Origin: Dipteris shenzhenensis
Taxonomy: Eukaryota > Polypodiophyta > Polypodiopsida > Gleicheniales
Direction: 5' to 3' (one strand)
NCBI GenBank assembly: GCA_047967505.1
Contig: CM106539.1
Length of the DNA stretch: 64,000 nucleotides
The position numbers and the translations under genes were made by a program. Below, in pieces: positions 46,816 to 58,500 of this stretch. The notes under the pieces are model-generated. The model was not told the origin of the DNA. It saw only the letters and a program-made list of their open reading frames with translations, and did not search any database. Position 1 is the stretch's first letter. Each line of letters begins with the position of its first letter.

Positions 46816-47993
46816 TCGGGCTTGAAAAGGGGAATTTTGATAGTTGTCAGAGTTGTTGAGGGGTTGTCGCATGCTAAGGGTGCTACCCAAGAGAGAAAAC
46901 TGGGCAAACAGACTTGGGGATGCATAGACTCATGAGGTCAGCGTGCAAGGATGCAAAAATGCAAAAAGTATTGGTCATATTCACCTAATACTGACGGTGA
47001 ATTTGGGTGGGTGCATTGTGGATACCAAGTACTTGTGAGTTGTTCGTGCATGTGGGTGATAGCCTACCATACAGACTCACCTAGACCTGGACTTGATGAT
47101 CACGCATTTAATGAAGGGTTGATTATGTGGAATGCAGTGGATTTGAATGCCAAACAGCAACATACCTCATCATCAGCCAGGTAGAGCATGTGTTAAGTTT
47201 GTGCATCATCTTGGTTCTCACAGGTGTGTATCAGCGTTGTGGCGTTCACGTTGATGGACCTCCCTCGTAACAAGGCGTGTGGGTTCTTGTGTGGCTGTAC
47301 CCGAAGTGGGGGCAGATTCTTGTGGTACTACGGCATTTGATTTGATAGTAGGAGTACGTACGTGCGACACTGCAGGTGCTACCCTGAGTACAATGACTTC
47401 CGCTGGTGTTCGCATGGGCTTGGAGGAAGATTCTTATGTAACTTCCCCACTTTCAAGGGTCAGTTATTGTCTTGCTCCCTCGATGAACTTGCGACTTTCT
47501 ACTTAAGTTGCACTATACATGGGATCATGATATTCCTTAGGCTCGTAGAATGGTCCCTCGTGTTGTGGGCTCGAGGATAGGTTCTTGTGGACTGCCTTAG
47601 GAGTTGACGCAAGTTCCTGTGCTGCTACCTTACAAATCCCAGTGTGTTGAGGTTGTGTATTTTGTGTTATTGGAAGCTTTGGGACCCAAAACATATTGCT
47701 CGCCTTGATAGTAGCCTTGGTCTTTCATAAGCTTTGTTTCAACCCAACACTTGTGAATCTTTTGCTCATGGAATGTTGGAATTTGTCCTTGCTAGTGGGG
47801 CAATCGGCATCATCGAGCCTTGCTTTTTGATGGAACCGCCCGTGTTGGCACAGGACAATTGGCGCAGGACAAGAAGGGGTTGGAAACCCTTCCATGGCTT
47901 CGGACTTCCAAGGTGGTGGTCTTCTTTTGGAGTAGCATTGTGCATGCAAGATGACCTTGTGCACCCATTGTTTGCATAATCTCTAGGTTGTGC

Positions 47994-50450
47994 TCATGGC
48001 ATTGGGCATGGGAAGCAGAGGTCGGAGAGTAGTTTGCGGCAAAGGTTTGCATTTATTGTGATTAGGGCTAGGACTTCGAGCGGCATTGGGATGGATTTCC
48101 TTTTGGGGACCGGGGACCAAGGGGCATGGGAGGCCTCTAGAGCTTTGGAATTACCTTTCTCTAAAATTTCCTTGCCTCTTGAAGGTGGTCGTACTGTAGG
48201 GGGAGTGGAATGGTCTTTACAGAGTGGAATTACTAAGGTTCGTTCACGATATGTGAGAGTGGCGATTTGTGCTCTCCAATCGATTTGGCAATTTACGGCA
48301 TAGTACCAGGTCCTTCTCAAGATCATATGTTCATCATCATCTCTACGGGAAGAACATAAAAATGAGTCTCTACCACCTGGCAGACAACAGTTAGTTTCAA
48401 GTCCACATACCCCAATGTACTTAAGATTTGATCATTGATAACCCGAACTAAAGCAACAATAAGGTTTAGGGGTACCTTTAGCACTTCCCACACCTCTCGA
48501 GAGATGAAGTTACGGGGCTCGCTCCTAGTGGATCCATGAGTGCCTCGACGCTTATCCTCAGGCCCTGCAATTGGACACTCAACCTAGTCAGATCTATCAT
48601 TAGTTTATCAGTAGGGCCTAGGTGTTCTACTAAAGCCTTAAATAAAGCCATTTGATTTCATTGTCTGATTTTGGCATTACGTATCTTGGCTTCTTCGATG
48701 GCCTAGCGTTTCATCCGAGCTACCTCAACCTTGAGCTCCTTTTATCTGTGTATGGCATGGAGGGTCTATAGAGTGAGTGGACCATAATATCTTTTCAATT
48801 TGCTACTATTAAGGTAGTAATCCATCTCAACTCCACCTAGGGTGGCTATTCAGCATGCGCCTTGCGGAGTAATCTCCACTACGCGGTAGGGACCCATGCC
48901 CCTATATTTAAGTTTGCACTTGGTGTTGAGGATGCTATAGAGGAGTGTCAGATTCCCCTCCTCGAGGTCCTTATTCTTGAGGTTGTGGTCGAACCATTTT
49001 TTATGCATTGCCTTCTCCACTCAAAGGCAATATGCTGCGTGCAATATTGTCTTATCTAGCCATTCAAGATCGATTAAGCACTCAGTTAAAGCATTTTTTG
49101 TGAGCCTTTCCTTGACTGTGATGCGAAGGTTGAGCACTTCATACTCCATTGGCATAACCGCCTCCACCCTGACGGCTAAGCTGAAGGGGGTTATAGTTTG
49201 TTGCCACTTTGTAAGACATTCAGTAGGCCCATAGTGCTATGATGAGTTTGTGCTCCCCGTCAATATGACTGGCTTCGATTGTACAAGTTATAATCGTGTA
49301 GCACATTTTGGTCAAGCTTTTGGCTAGGTCGTTTGCTCTAGGATAATATGGTGTAGATTTCATATGTATGATCATGAATTTGCTACTTAGGATTGCTATT
49401 GTTTCATTGGGGAAATGAATTCCTCCATCGTCGCTGACTAGTTCCAATGAACACCAAAACCGTGTGATTACTTGTTCATATAAAAACTTAGCTGTGGACC
49501 CCACATCAACTTTCCTTGTGGCTCGGCCCTCTAGCCATTTGGTGAAAACTAGGATGATGTATCTGGCCCCCGTTCCTTTAGCTACTGGGCTTATAGGACC
49601 AATAAAACTTATGCCCCATTTCTCAAAAGGCTGATTAGTTAATATTCCCGTTAGGGGCGTCATATGCTTTATATGGAATTTTCACTCTTTGTGGCAAGAA
49701 TCGCATTCCTTGATAAACTCGACTACATCCCTGAAGAGGGTTGGCCACTAGAGGCCTGCCTATAACAACTTACATGCCGTAATGTCACTGAAAAAGTGAT
49801 CGCCTGCTATTTTGAAATGTGCTTCCTCGAGCACGTCCACATACTCGTGTTCACACACGCACCAACACATAATGCCATCTTTGCCCATGTGGTACAGTTG
49901 GCTTGCAATTAGTTGGTATGGTGCTACATATTTAATGAGTTTGCGAGCTCTGTCCTTCTTGAGGAATTTATCCATAGAGCCAGGTAGTGGCTTATTTCAG
50001 CTGCCCCTTCTGGAATTATGTCAATGAGAAATAAGGGAGCATATGGGAGGTCATCCTCAACTCCTATAGGAGATTCTCCGTTGGGAATCCTTGAGAGGTA
50101 GTCATCTAGGACATGGGGCTTTCCTTTATGCACCACGACTATGAGTTGAACTCCAAGAAGATTAGCATCCACCTTGTTATGCATCCCGTCATGTAGGGCT
50201 TGTTAACCAGATATAGTAGTGCTTAATGATCAACAAAGAAGATGAACTTGTTGGCTAACAAGTAATGCCTAAACTTCTTAGCTGCATAAACCATGGCTAG
50301 ACCTTCCCTCTCTATTGTATTGTAATTAAACTCAGCATCGTTTGATTGCCGGCTGGCAAAGTACACGGGGTAGTCCAAGTTGTGCTCCCCTAGTTGGGCT
50401 AAGAGGACAGGGAGGAGAAGGGAGGAGGAGGAGGAGAGGATGGGTTGCAA
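47994..50450 (-). pseudogene. Gypsy pol remnant: RNase H - integrase - retropepsin
   Basis: RNase H (DYPVYFASRQSNDAEFNYNT, AAKKFRHYLLANKFIFFVDH) is at about 50215-50400. A linker HVLDDYLSRIPNGE follows. The integrase zinc domain (PYQLIASQLYHMGKDG) is at about 49800-49910 and the core (WGISFIGPISP, ARYIILVFTKW, ELVSDDGGIHF) at 49220-49663. The core has lost catalytic residues: Asp-1 is Ser, and the Glu site reads ANDLAKS. The C-terminal module (GMGPYRVVEITPQGA, YYLNSSKLKRYYG) ends near 48780. The same frame then runs on through about 70 residues into a retropepsin: LRISVEALMDPLGAS, after a 1-base shift RNFISREVWEVLK, and a closing RTWYYAVNCQIDW (48190-48560). Stops and shifts are frequent. RT and Gag are not present. 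Confidence 0.85.
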
Positions 50451-50905
50451 GGTTGCAGGAGAGGGGAGGAGGAGTTACAAGGTTAGGACATGCTTTTGGA
50501 TGTGGAGTGCAAGGAAGCATGGACACTTGGAGACAATTGCTTAGAATACCAAAGTAGAACTCAACACAATGCCCCCAAGAGTGTGGGCTTCATTCCATTA
50601 TGGGGTATTTATACAAGTTGGAGAGCTTCTCTCTCTACATGTAGGAATTGTAAGACATTCTCTCTCTACATGTAGAACGTGCATATAGAAGTTGCATGTA
50701 GGAGTTGCATGTAGAACTTGCATGTAGAACATGCATGTAGGAATCGCATGTAGGACTTGCATGTAGAACATGCATGTAGGAGTTGCAAGTAGAACTTGCA
50801 TGTTGAGGATTCCTTAGAGAGATTATTCCTAGCCTTATGCAAGTACAAGCGGAGCTTTGCCACTACTCTACACACACATTCTATGCTACGTAAGTCCATG
50901 TTGGC
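50400..50905 (-). mobile_element. LTR-like block abutting the RNase H remnant
   Basis: In minus orientation a TATA-like TATAAATACCCC lies near 50605 with a C/T-rich stretch downstream (50400-50480), the layout of an LTR U3-R region. It is joined directly to RNase H with no RT, so a deletion or insertion boundary lies at about 50400. Confidence 0.35.
50637..50805. repeat. Short tandem array of TTGCATGTAGAA-like 12-15-mers
   Basis: About ten imperfect units built on (A/G)(A/C)(A/T)TGCATGTAG(A/G)A follow one another, beginning with CTCTCTACATGTAG at 50632. The ATGTAG words make weak palindromes. It sits in the presumed U3 of the LTR-like block. Confidence 0.8.
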
Positions 50906-51032
50906 ACAGAGACAACTTACTCCCAGATCCATTTTATTACCTATCCTCGGGTTATGGCTTATTGTGATTATGAAGTTGGGATGCCATGCATGTAATCTAG
51001 TGGCTGTGGAACTTGTGGCGTGCCAGTCGATC

Positions 51033-53510
51033 CTATTGTAAAGCCTTGGCACCATACAATTTTTGCTCTATTTCCAGGTAGCCTATATCCACCATTTGTT
51101 CAAACAGAGATATGTAGAATGCTTCTAAGAAGATGGCTCTTTGATAGAGTCGGCTTGTAATCTGAGCATCGATCTGTTCATTGGGATCAAAACTGAGTGG
51201 TGGCAAATGGCAGTCAATGTAGTATGGGACCTCTAGAAAGTATTCCAATGTTTTGCAGAAGATAGCACTTTGGCAAAGGATGTAGTCCATGTTGATGCAC
51301 ATTATTTGCTTGTGCTATTGAAGTGCTCAGATTAGTGTGCCTTGATATTCCATTCTACACCAGAGTATGGCTCGATCATTGGCCAATTAATGGTGCGATC
51401 TTCACCCAAAGTGTGTATGTTGGCCTCCCATCTATGACGTCGTGGAACTGCATAGAACTTGGGATGGGTTCCGAGACATGGAGGTGCACGCAGGTATTCT
51501 TTCAAGAAGATCAAAGAGCTTGGAGCGACGCCAATCATCTTTTCATATAAGGATATTTGCTCTAGAAATCCTTGATGGGGTTACTGGGAAGTGGTATCAC
51601 ATCAAAATCATACCCATCATCTGAATTTAGCATGGAAACGCGAATTGGATTGTTTAAATCCTGATATTCAAAATCAAATACTAGGTCATTTTTTGTTGAT
51701 GATAGCACAAGTAGTGTCAGAGGTGATGGCAGGGCAGGGAGGGAATCTAGGGACATGGGGAATAAACATGAAAGAGTGTTAGTTGTGGGAGGGGAATCAG
51801 AGGGGAGGGAGGGAAGAACTGGGCAAATGGTTTGAGCAGCTTGGCAATCCTTGAGGGTAGGATTAGCAAGGGAAGGGAAGAAGTTAGGTGTGAGGGGGTT
51901 CATAAGTTTGTGATTGTTGTGTTAGTTGAAAGTGGTGAGAGGCATGAGCAAAGAGATGATGAAGGGAGTAGATGTTGGGTTAGAGCTCAGGGAAGGTTAA
52001 GAGGGCGGTAACAGCAAGAATAAGTGAGGTTATGAGGTTGGCATAGAGAGTGGTTAGATATGGGAAGCTAGATGTGAGATAGGCCCTGTCATCCTATGAC
52101 ACTTCTTTTTGTTGGTGTGATGGGATCATCAGTTGCAAGGGTGGGATGTCGGTTATGTCATGCCTTGGAGATAATTGTGATGGCCTTTGTAGCAATGGCA
52201 ATAAACCAACAATAACCCTGAGGGAAGGACTACCCATGAGGTATACATATGCGATGAAAGCATCCGTACTGAGTGCTATAAACCCAGCATGTGTAGACAG
52301 GCATAATATATTTTTTTCATCTTCAGACAAGTGTTGGCAAATTATGCACAGAGTCTTGGCCCCTATGAAACGTTCCCATTTGATTGTTGGATGAGTGGAT
52401 ATGATCTTGAGTTGGAGTTACTTCCATTGGATAAGCACTTGTGCTTTGAGGTGATCTTCAGCTTGTAGAGCGGCCACAAGCTCTTGGTACACCCCTGTTG
52501 TGCATTGTAGTGGGACTTCATTGGTGTTGTCTTCCATTTCCTCATTATTATGCACTAGCAATTGGAGTTCAAGCCTGGAGATGATTATCTTTTGGGATTG
52601 CATCTCATCCATTTTTTCTTTATATTTATGGTAGATGGATGTATATGCCTCCTTAAGCATTTTCATTTGCAAGGTCACCTGTGCTTGTTGAGGAATGACT
52701 TGAGTGGTATTGGACCATTGGTCCAAGACTTGTGCTTGAGAAGTGTTGGCCTCTTTAGTGGTAGTAAGTTGGTCCTTTAAGATGTGGCATTCCCTTGTAA
52801 GCTCTTCAATGCTGAATGTGCATATTGCCAAAGATTGTTGCATGTCTTCAAGCTTTTCTTGGCTATCTTGGAGCTCTTTTTCTTTTTGGATTAGAGTGAG
52901 TCGAGCTTGTACCAGAGCTTGTACTAGTTCATCCATCTACTGAGCATGTGCGGAGGTCAAGTAGTCATAGGAGGTCTGTAGGATTGCCGTAGCTTGTACT
53001 GCTGCTGCTGTCAGCTGCATTTAGCTTTGGTGGAGGTTGGAAGTCACATCCCTCATTGCCTTCTCTTGAGCTTGGAGAGCTTGGTTCATTCGCACTTCTT
53101 CCACCTCTTTCTCATCTATTTGTGCCCGAAGTGCCTTGACCTCTATGGCAATTCCATGGAATTGGTCTTCGATTGCTGCTACAGACTCTCTTTCCAATTC
53201 TCGTGCATGTTCCTCCTTGGCCAAGCTAGTGAATAGTTCTATCATTTGAAGCATTTGGCTAGCTTGATGATGGAGAATGATAGACGGTGATGAGGATTGG
53301 CGATACTACTAATACAATTGGTGCCCATGTAGTCATCCAGATGATTCCATAGTACTTGTTGGGGGTTGTTCCAATGGTAAGTCAGTCACTTAAGTACAGT
53401 AGTCATATTATTTATCTGGCACTAGCTCTCCTTGTGGCTCATTGACTGGCATGATGTTGATGGGCAATGCTAGTGCCAATGTAGCCTTAGGCTCTGGCTA
53501 TTGCTATTGT
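51033..53510 (-). pseudogene. Unknown long coiled-coil reading frame (copy B)
   Basis: One minus-strand frame can be read from about 53254 to 52094, broken by only three stops. It begins MLQMIELFTSLAKEEHAREL, continues EVKALRAQIDEKEVEEVRMN and, after two stops, ARLTLIQKEKELQDSQEKLE, ELTRECHILKDQLTTTKEAN and EKMDEMQSQKIIISRLELQL. It is a coiled coil of more than 200 residues, followed by a globular-looking part (CIICQHLSEDEKNILCLSTH). Upstream to about 53510, Pro-rich codons (PINIMPVNEPQGELVPD) suggest the true N-terminus. Further frames at 51903-51033 continue on the same strand. No family is recognised. The layout resembles copy A at 43-46 kb, though I could not align the sequences. Confidence 0.45.
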
Positions 53511-53999
53511 TGGAGATAATATTGGTTGCAATTGTGCACCAGGCTATAGCATCTTGTGGGACAATTCCTCAATTCCGACCTCCAGAAGCCAAAGAAAATA
53601 ATGACCATGGAATTAAAATCTCTTTTGCACTTGTATAACTTGGAATTGAAGGACGCATTCTTGCATAGGCACCCACAAAATACAGGTTAGCTCACTTATT
53701 TGGTAGAACTTCTCCCAAATAGTAGTTACGAAAGCATGCTACAAACATTATATGTCAACATTGCAAAACACTCTGTCACGAATGAAATAGATGGGCATGC
53801 CATAGCTTCATTTGCCACTTTTGCAACAAACAAAGAATTAAGAAGGGAAAATGTTGCAGATATGGGAGGCTTCTATTACATGGATTCCAAATCTTAAGTA
53901 ATGTGTGAGAAGAAACTTGGGACTTGGTGGTTTCTCATACATATATAACACTGGATTGAACGCACATAACCAAATTTTAAGAATGGTGATATAGTGTGG

Positions 54000-54140
54000 A
54001 AGGCGGATTTGATTGCAAGACACGAGTGGAAGCAAGGTCCAAAAGGCAGATCTAATTGCAAGACACGAGTGGAAGCAAGGTCCAAGGATCCATCTAAGCC
54101 TCCTCGCATCCAATCGGTCGGTCGCCTCCTCGCATCCAAT
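54000..54140. repeat. Two short tandem duplications
   Basis: A 43-bp unit (AAGGCGGATTTGATTGCAAG...) is duplicated at 54000-54042 and 54043-54085. A second, 25-bp unit (GCCTCCTCGCATCCAATC) is duplicated at about 54093-54140. Confidence 0.88.
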
Positions 54141-54265
54141 CAGTTGTATTGGCAGCAAGGTTCTATTTGATCCTACAGCACGTTCGAACCTTATGAGTCT
54201 ATGATTCCTAGAAGATCATGATTGTTATATGCTTTAGTGATCCGTGTATTTTCAACAGTTATTGG

Positions 54266-54417
54266 CATATGGAGTTTTCAATTATGATGATTTGAATTTA
54301 TGATGGGATTGTGTTTCTTCTAGATCTAGTTGTGAACATGACATATGGAGTTTTCGGTTATGATGATTTGTGTTTATGATGGGATTGTGTTTCTTCTCGA
54401 TCTAGTTGTGAACATGA
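54266..54417. repeat. Tandem duplication, 76-bp unit
   Basis: Copies at 54266-54341 and 54342-54417 start CATATGGAGTTTTC and differ at about six positions. Confidence 0.9.
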
Positions 54418-54639
54418 CTATTGTTCCAACTATACAGACATTTCAGGGTTGCTCTACCGGTCTCATCAACGTCATGCTGACCATTGGCCAACTATGAAAC
54501 TCACTCCCCACTACATGAAGTTCATCTAGAGTCTAGTCCTAGAATAATGACCCATAGCCAAACCACTCACATTGATGGTTCAAGTGGCCAAAACCACAAT
54601 GTGGAATGAAGAGGTACCCATGATCGAAGTTAAAACTTG

Positions 54640-55565
54640 GAAATCATAATGTGAAGGGTGTGGTGATTGATGGAGGTTCAAGCACATATATAATATCAAA
54701 AAAATTATAGCAAAGGATCATGCTAAAGAATTTGAAGCCCTTGCCATTAAAGATTTCAATGGTGGGTCAAAGATTGGCCATGCCAGTAGTAGCAATGTTG
54801 AAAGACTAGATCAAAATCAGTGGATCCTACTTCACTATGACCTTCATCATGGTGAAGATGGAGCCTAAAGTTGGAAGGAACGAAAGATGGTCCAAGTAAA
54901 CAAAGAGATTCCCCCGTTGAATTCCTCATAGCCGCGGAGTGCTGTTCCAAAAGTACAAAGATTACTTTCCTAGGAACACAAATCTGAAAGGAGTTTCACC
55001 AAGCTTGATCCAACACTATATCCCTCACATTCTGAATGCCAAGCCATTTGGCAACAATGGCACCGAATCAACCCCAGTTACACCAAGTTGGTGAAGGCTC
55101 AACTAGGCCAAATGCTGAAGGCAGGTTTTGTCTACTAGGTGGATCGAAGCAACTGGTTATTTCCAATCATTATCTTACCAAAGAAAAATGAAAATTTACA
55201 AGCCTACACCAACTATCAAAAGTTGAACAAGTACACTATGAAAGACCCATTCCCACTACCATTCATGGACATTATCCTTGACAAGCTAGTTGGCCACGAA
55301 ATATACTTGTTCATGGGCATGTATAGCAGGTACAACCAAATCAGCCTGTGGCAAAAGAGAGCCAACAGAAGATGACCTTCATGACCAAATGGGGGGCATA
55401 GTCAAGCAAAGTAATGCCATTTAGGTTAAAGAATGCACCAGCCATGTTTTAGTGCTTCATGGTGGAGACATTCTAGGAGTACATCAATGAATTCCTTGCA
55501 AATTTCCTAGATGACTTCTCAGTCCCTAACACAAAATGAGCACATTTGGAGTGCCTCATAAAGGT
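54640..55565 (+). pseudogene. Ty3/gypsy PR-RT remnant
   Basis: A retropepsin site VVIDGGSSTYII (the D-x-G motif kept) is at about 54660-54700. Then come broken pre-RT frames (FPRNTNLKGVSPSL, NAKPFGNN) and the RT N-terminus at 55139-55375 (NWLFPIIILPKKNENLQAYT, KDPFPLPFMDIILDKLVGHE, YSRYNQIS). After frameshifts, RLKNAPAMF and FLANFLDDFSV place the catalytic L-D-D near 55510. Similarity stops at about 55565. LTRs are not recognised. Confidence 0.85.
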
Positions 55566-55569
55566 AAAT

Positions 55570-58500
55570 CAAAAAAGTAGGGAGACAAGAATTCCCTAAG
55601 CCCATATAAGAGTGTTTTTTGTGTGTTCTCAAGTGTGTTGCTAGGTCATAAAATATCTTAGCTTGGAGCTTTTTATGGTAGAAAAGGCATCCCACAAGAT
55701 GCATTTGCACAAAATGTTTCTTCCTTCACATCTTTTGGAACTCTCATAAGGTGTGTCAAGGTGGCTTTCCTTTTATTCAAACCATCCATAAAGATCTCTT
55801 CAATCTTGATTCTAAATATTAAATAAGTTCTTCCATGATTTTCTAAAATGACTATAGCTAGCAATTTTTTCATTGCCTTTTAACATCTCTTTCGTGTATA
55901 ACGTGTAAGCCCCAAATTCTTGTAATTATTCATCATCAATGGAAATTTTGCTCTTGTAGGGATCTTTTGATTCATAGCAAAGTAGCTTATGTCCATGATA
56001 TGGCCATATGACCGATAGGCCTATAAGAAATAGATTCTAAAACACCTTGCCCTCTCTTACACAAGTGTTGAATTCCCTCGCCTCTTTCCCATGCCCAAAA
56101 ATCTATTCTTATTGACCATAGATAGGACCAAAGCTAGAACTAACTTAAAGTATTGGTCATACTTCTGCATGGCATCTAACCTCTTAGTCTCATAAAAGAT
56201 GAGGCCAATCCCTCTAGCACACTAGATTCCAAATGCTGGAGTGACCTTGTCGTTAGTCCTCATGAAATCAAAATATTCATTGTGGAAAAAAAGGATCCAT
56301 TGGGTAAATGACATACTCTTTCAATAGTCATTATCATATTGTCATCCCAAGCAAGAAGAGTGATCTCTTCATTTGTAAGGATTACACTTTGTTGTTTAAA
56401 ATGCCGAGACTTCAGGTACTCTATGCATAGCTGCCTTCGGGTCTCTGCATTATGACATCCTCCAACAACAAAAATAGTCATAGGTCTTGGACTTTGAAAG
56501 TTCAAATTACCCTTCTTAGAGACTGTGTTGGATCAAGAAATACTAGGAAGGAGACCACATTGGTAAAAGGATTAATCGCCATTCTTGCCGTGAGATTTTT
56601 CGCATGCATTGGGTGTGGCTCTTTGACATCCAGATGACTCCTTCTAGTATCAAGGTAGACAAGGCTTTTTGCTTGCAAAGTGTTTTCACTTGCAACGCCA
56701 AAGTTCTCACATTCACAAGGATAGTTTATTTAATATGCTCCCTTAAATTATTCTTATGTGTGCTGACAAATCTAGAAGTCAATAAAAATCCTTGGTCACC
56801 AGGAGATGATGATGAGGCAACCTCCACTTGCTCAAGCATTGGCTTTGGTCTCTTCTTTGAGCCCTTAACTCTTATTAGTGGTGATCTTCTTTTCTCCCCC
56901 TTTAAAGACTACTTGCTCTTTGATTCCCTAGATGGCACCTAAGTTGGGAAAATATAAGGTACTAATTTGGGCAACATGTTGGTGTTTGTCCTCCACTAGT
57001 ACCTCCACTGGTAAGACTTTTGTGAAGGTAATTTAGGGTAAATAACCCTCTTTGATGACCACCCAAAGAAAATAGCTTGGCTTTGGCTGTTGGGAGCTTG
57101 TCTTGGTCCTATTTTAAAGTGCTTGTTAGGGACAACATTTACGGTAGACAATAGGGGATCACTCTTTGAAGCACTTCCCTGCCTGCTTGCAATCTTAAGC
57201 TTCAACGGTTTGCACAAAGGAAAAAGAAACAAATTTGGAAACAAAATGTAATCCATTGTAGATATTGAATACAATCACAAATACAATAGCAAATGGGATT
57301 TCTCAACACGTTTTTTATACAAGACTTTGTGAAAATAGAAAATTTTGATCCCTAAGATTAGATGTAGGTGGAGCGTTAAACTAATTCGATCTTCAATATT
57401 GGACCTGCTAATTTGATTGCTAGGATCAAAATTCACACTATCAAAATGCCATGAAGCCTCTCCTTACTCTTCATGCTAATTCGATCCCAAGGATTGGGTC
57501 AGCATGATGCTTAAGGAGAGTCTACATGCGATTCCTTTTGAAGTTGCAAGGATGGGTCTAATATGCATACTACTTCCACATGCGCTACAAACGGAGCATT
57601 ATCACATGTGATAGCTTCAATCACACACGTGCCTTCCTCTCCCTAGGAACATAGAGGTAATAACGAATGACGCAAGCGAAAGTGTCGAAGCTAAATATAG
57701 TGTATTCACTGGAGAGAAAAGGTTGTGTATTGATAAAAGATTCACAAGTTATGAGAGGAGGAGGATGCAACTTGATATCTGAGGCTCTACTGAGGGAAAC
57801 ATGCAATACCATGTGTGTGTTCACAATCATTTAGGGACGACACTCTGTGATCCAATGATTACAAATAAAGAGAGATAAGAGATGTTCGTCAACACAATGA
57901 AGACCCTTGATAGTAGGCATATCATCTTGAAGACACGATTTGAGAAGTTCAATCTAATGAAGATGACTCCAAATGAGCACAATAGAGAACATTCAATGAG
58001 AAGCCTAGGTTAGGAATGGAAGGATGGATCTACCCTAAAGGAGTGTGTAATGAAGAGAACTAAGGACTATATTGATTGGTTCTAGAATGTGAAGACAAGC
58101 CTAATCCAACAAAGAAGAGTTCAAGAAAGAGGACTCTTGTTCAAGTCTTAGACAATTAATGAAAGTGAGAAAAAGAATAAGAGAGCCAAAACAATGGCAA
58201 AAGAGGCAACACGACCAAAGCTAAGAAAGCTTCCAAAACCCATTACAAAAGAAGTCAGCTACCACAAACGTGCCTAAAGAATAGTGTGGAAAGGATTTGC
58301 ATTGAGGGAGATTTGGGGTCTCAAAAGGGCCTGCAATTAGTGTTTCCTAATTTCAAGGGATTAGAGAGGGATTTGAGGTGTACCAATGAGAGTGCTAGAA
58401 GGTGTGGGGCAATGATATGTTGAGGTGGCATGTGGCATTTACTATGCTTAGTTCATAGGTGGTTTCTATAATCAAGTGTAACTCGAGGCTGACTGCTAGT

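Noticed and set aside
50637-50805. Possible CRISPR-like array
   Set aside because: Units are short, imperfect and directly adjacent without spacers, and the genome is a plant nuclear one.
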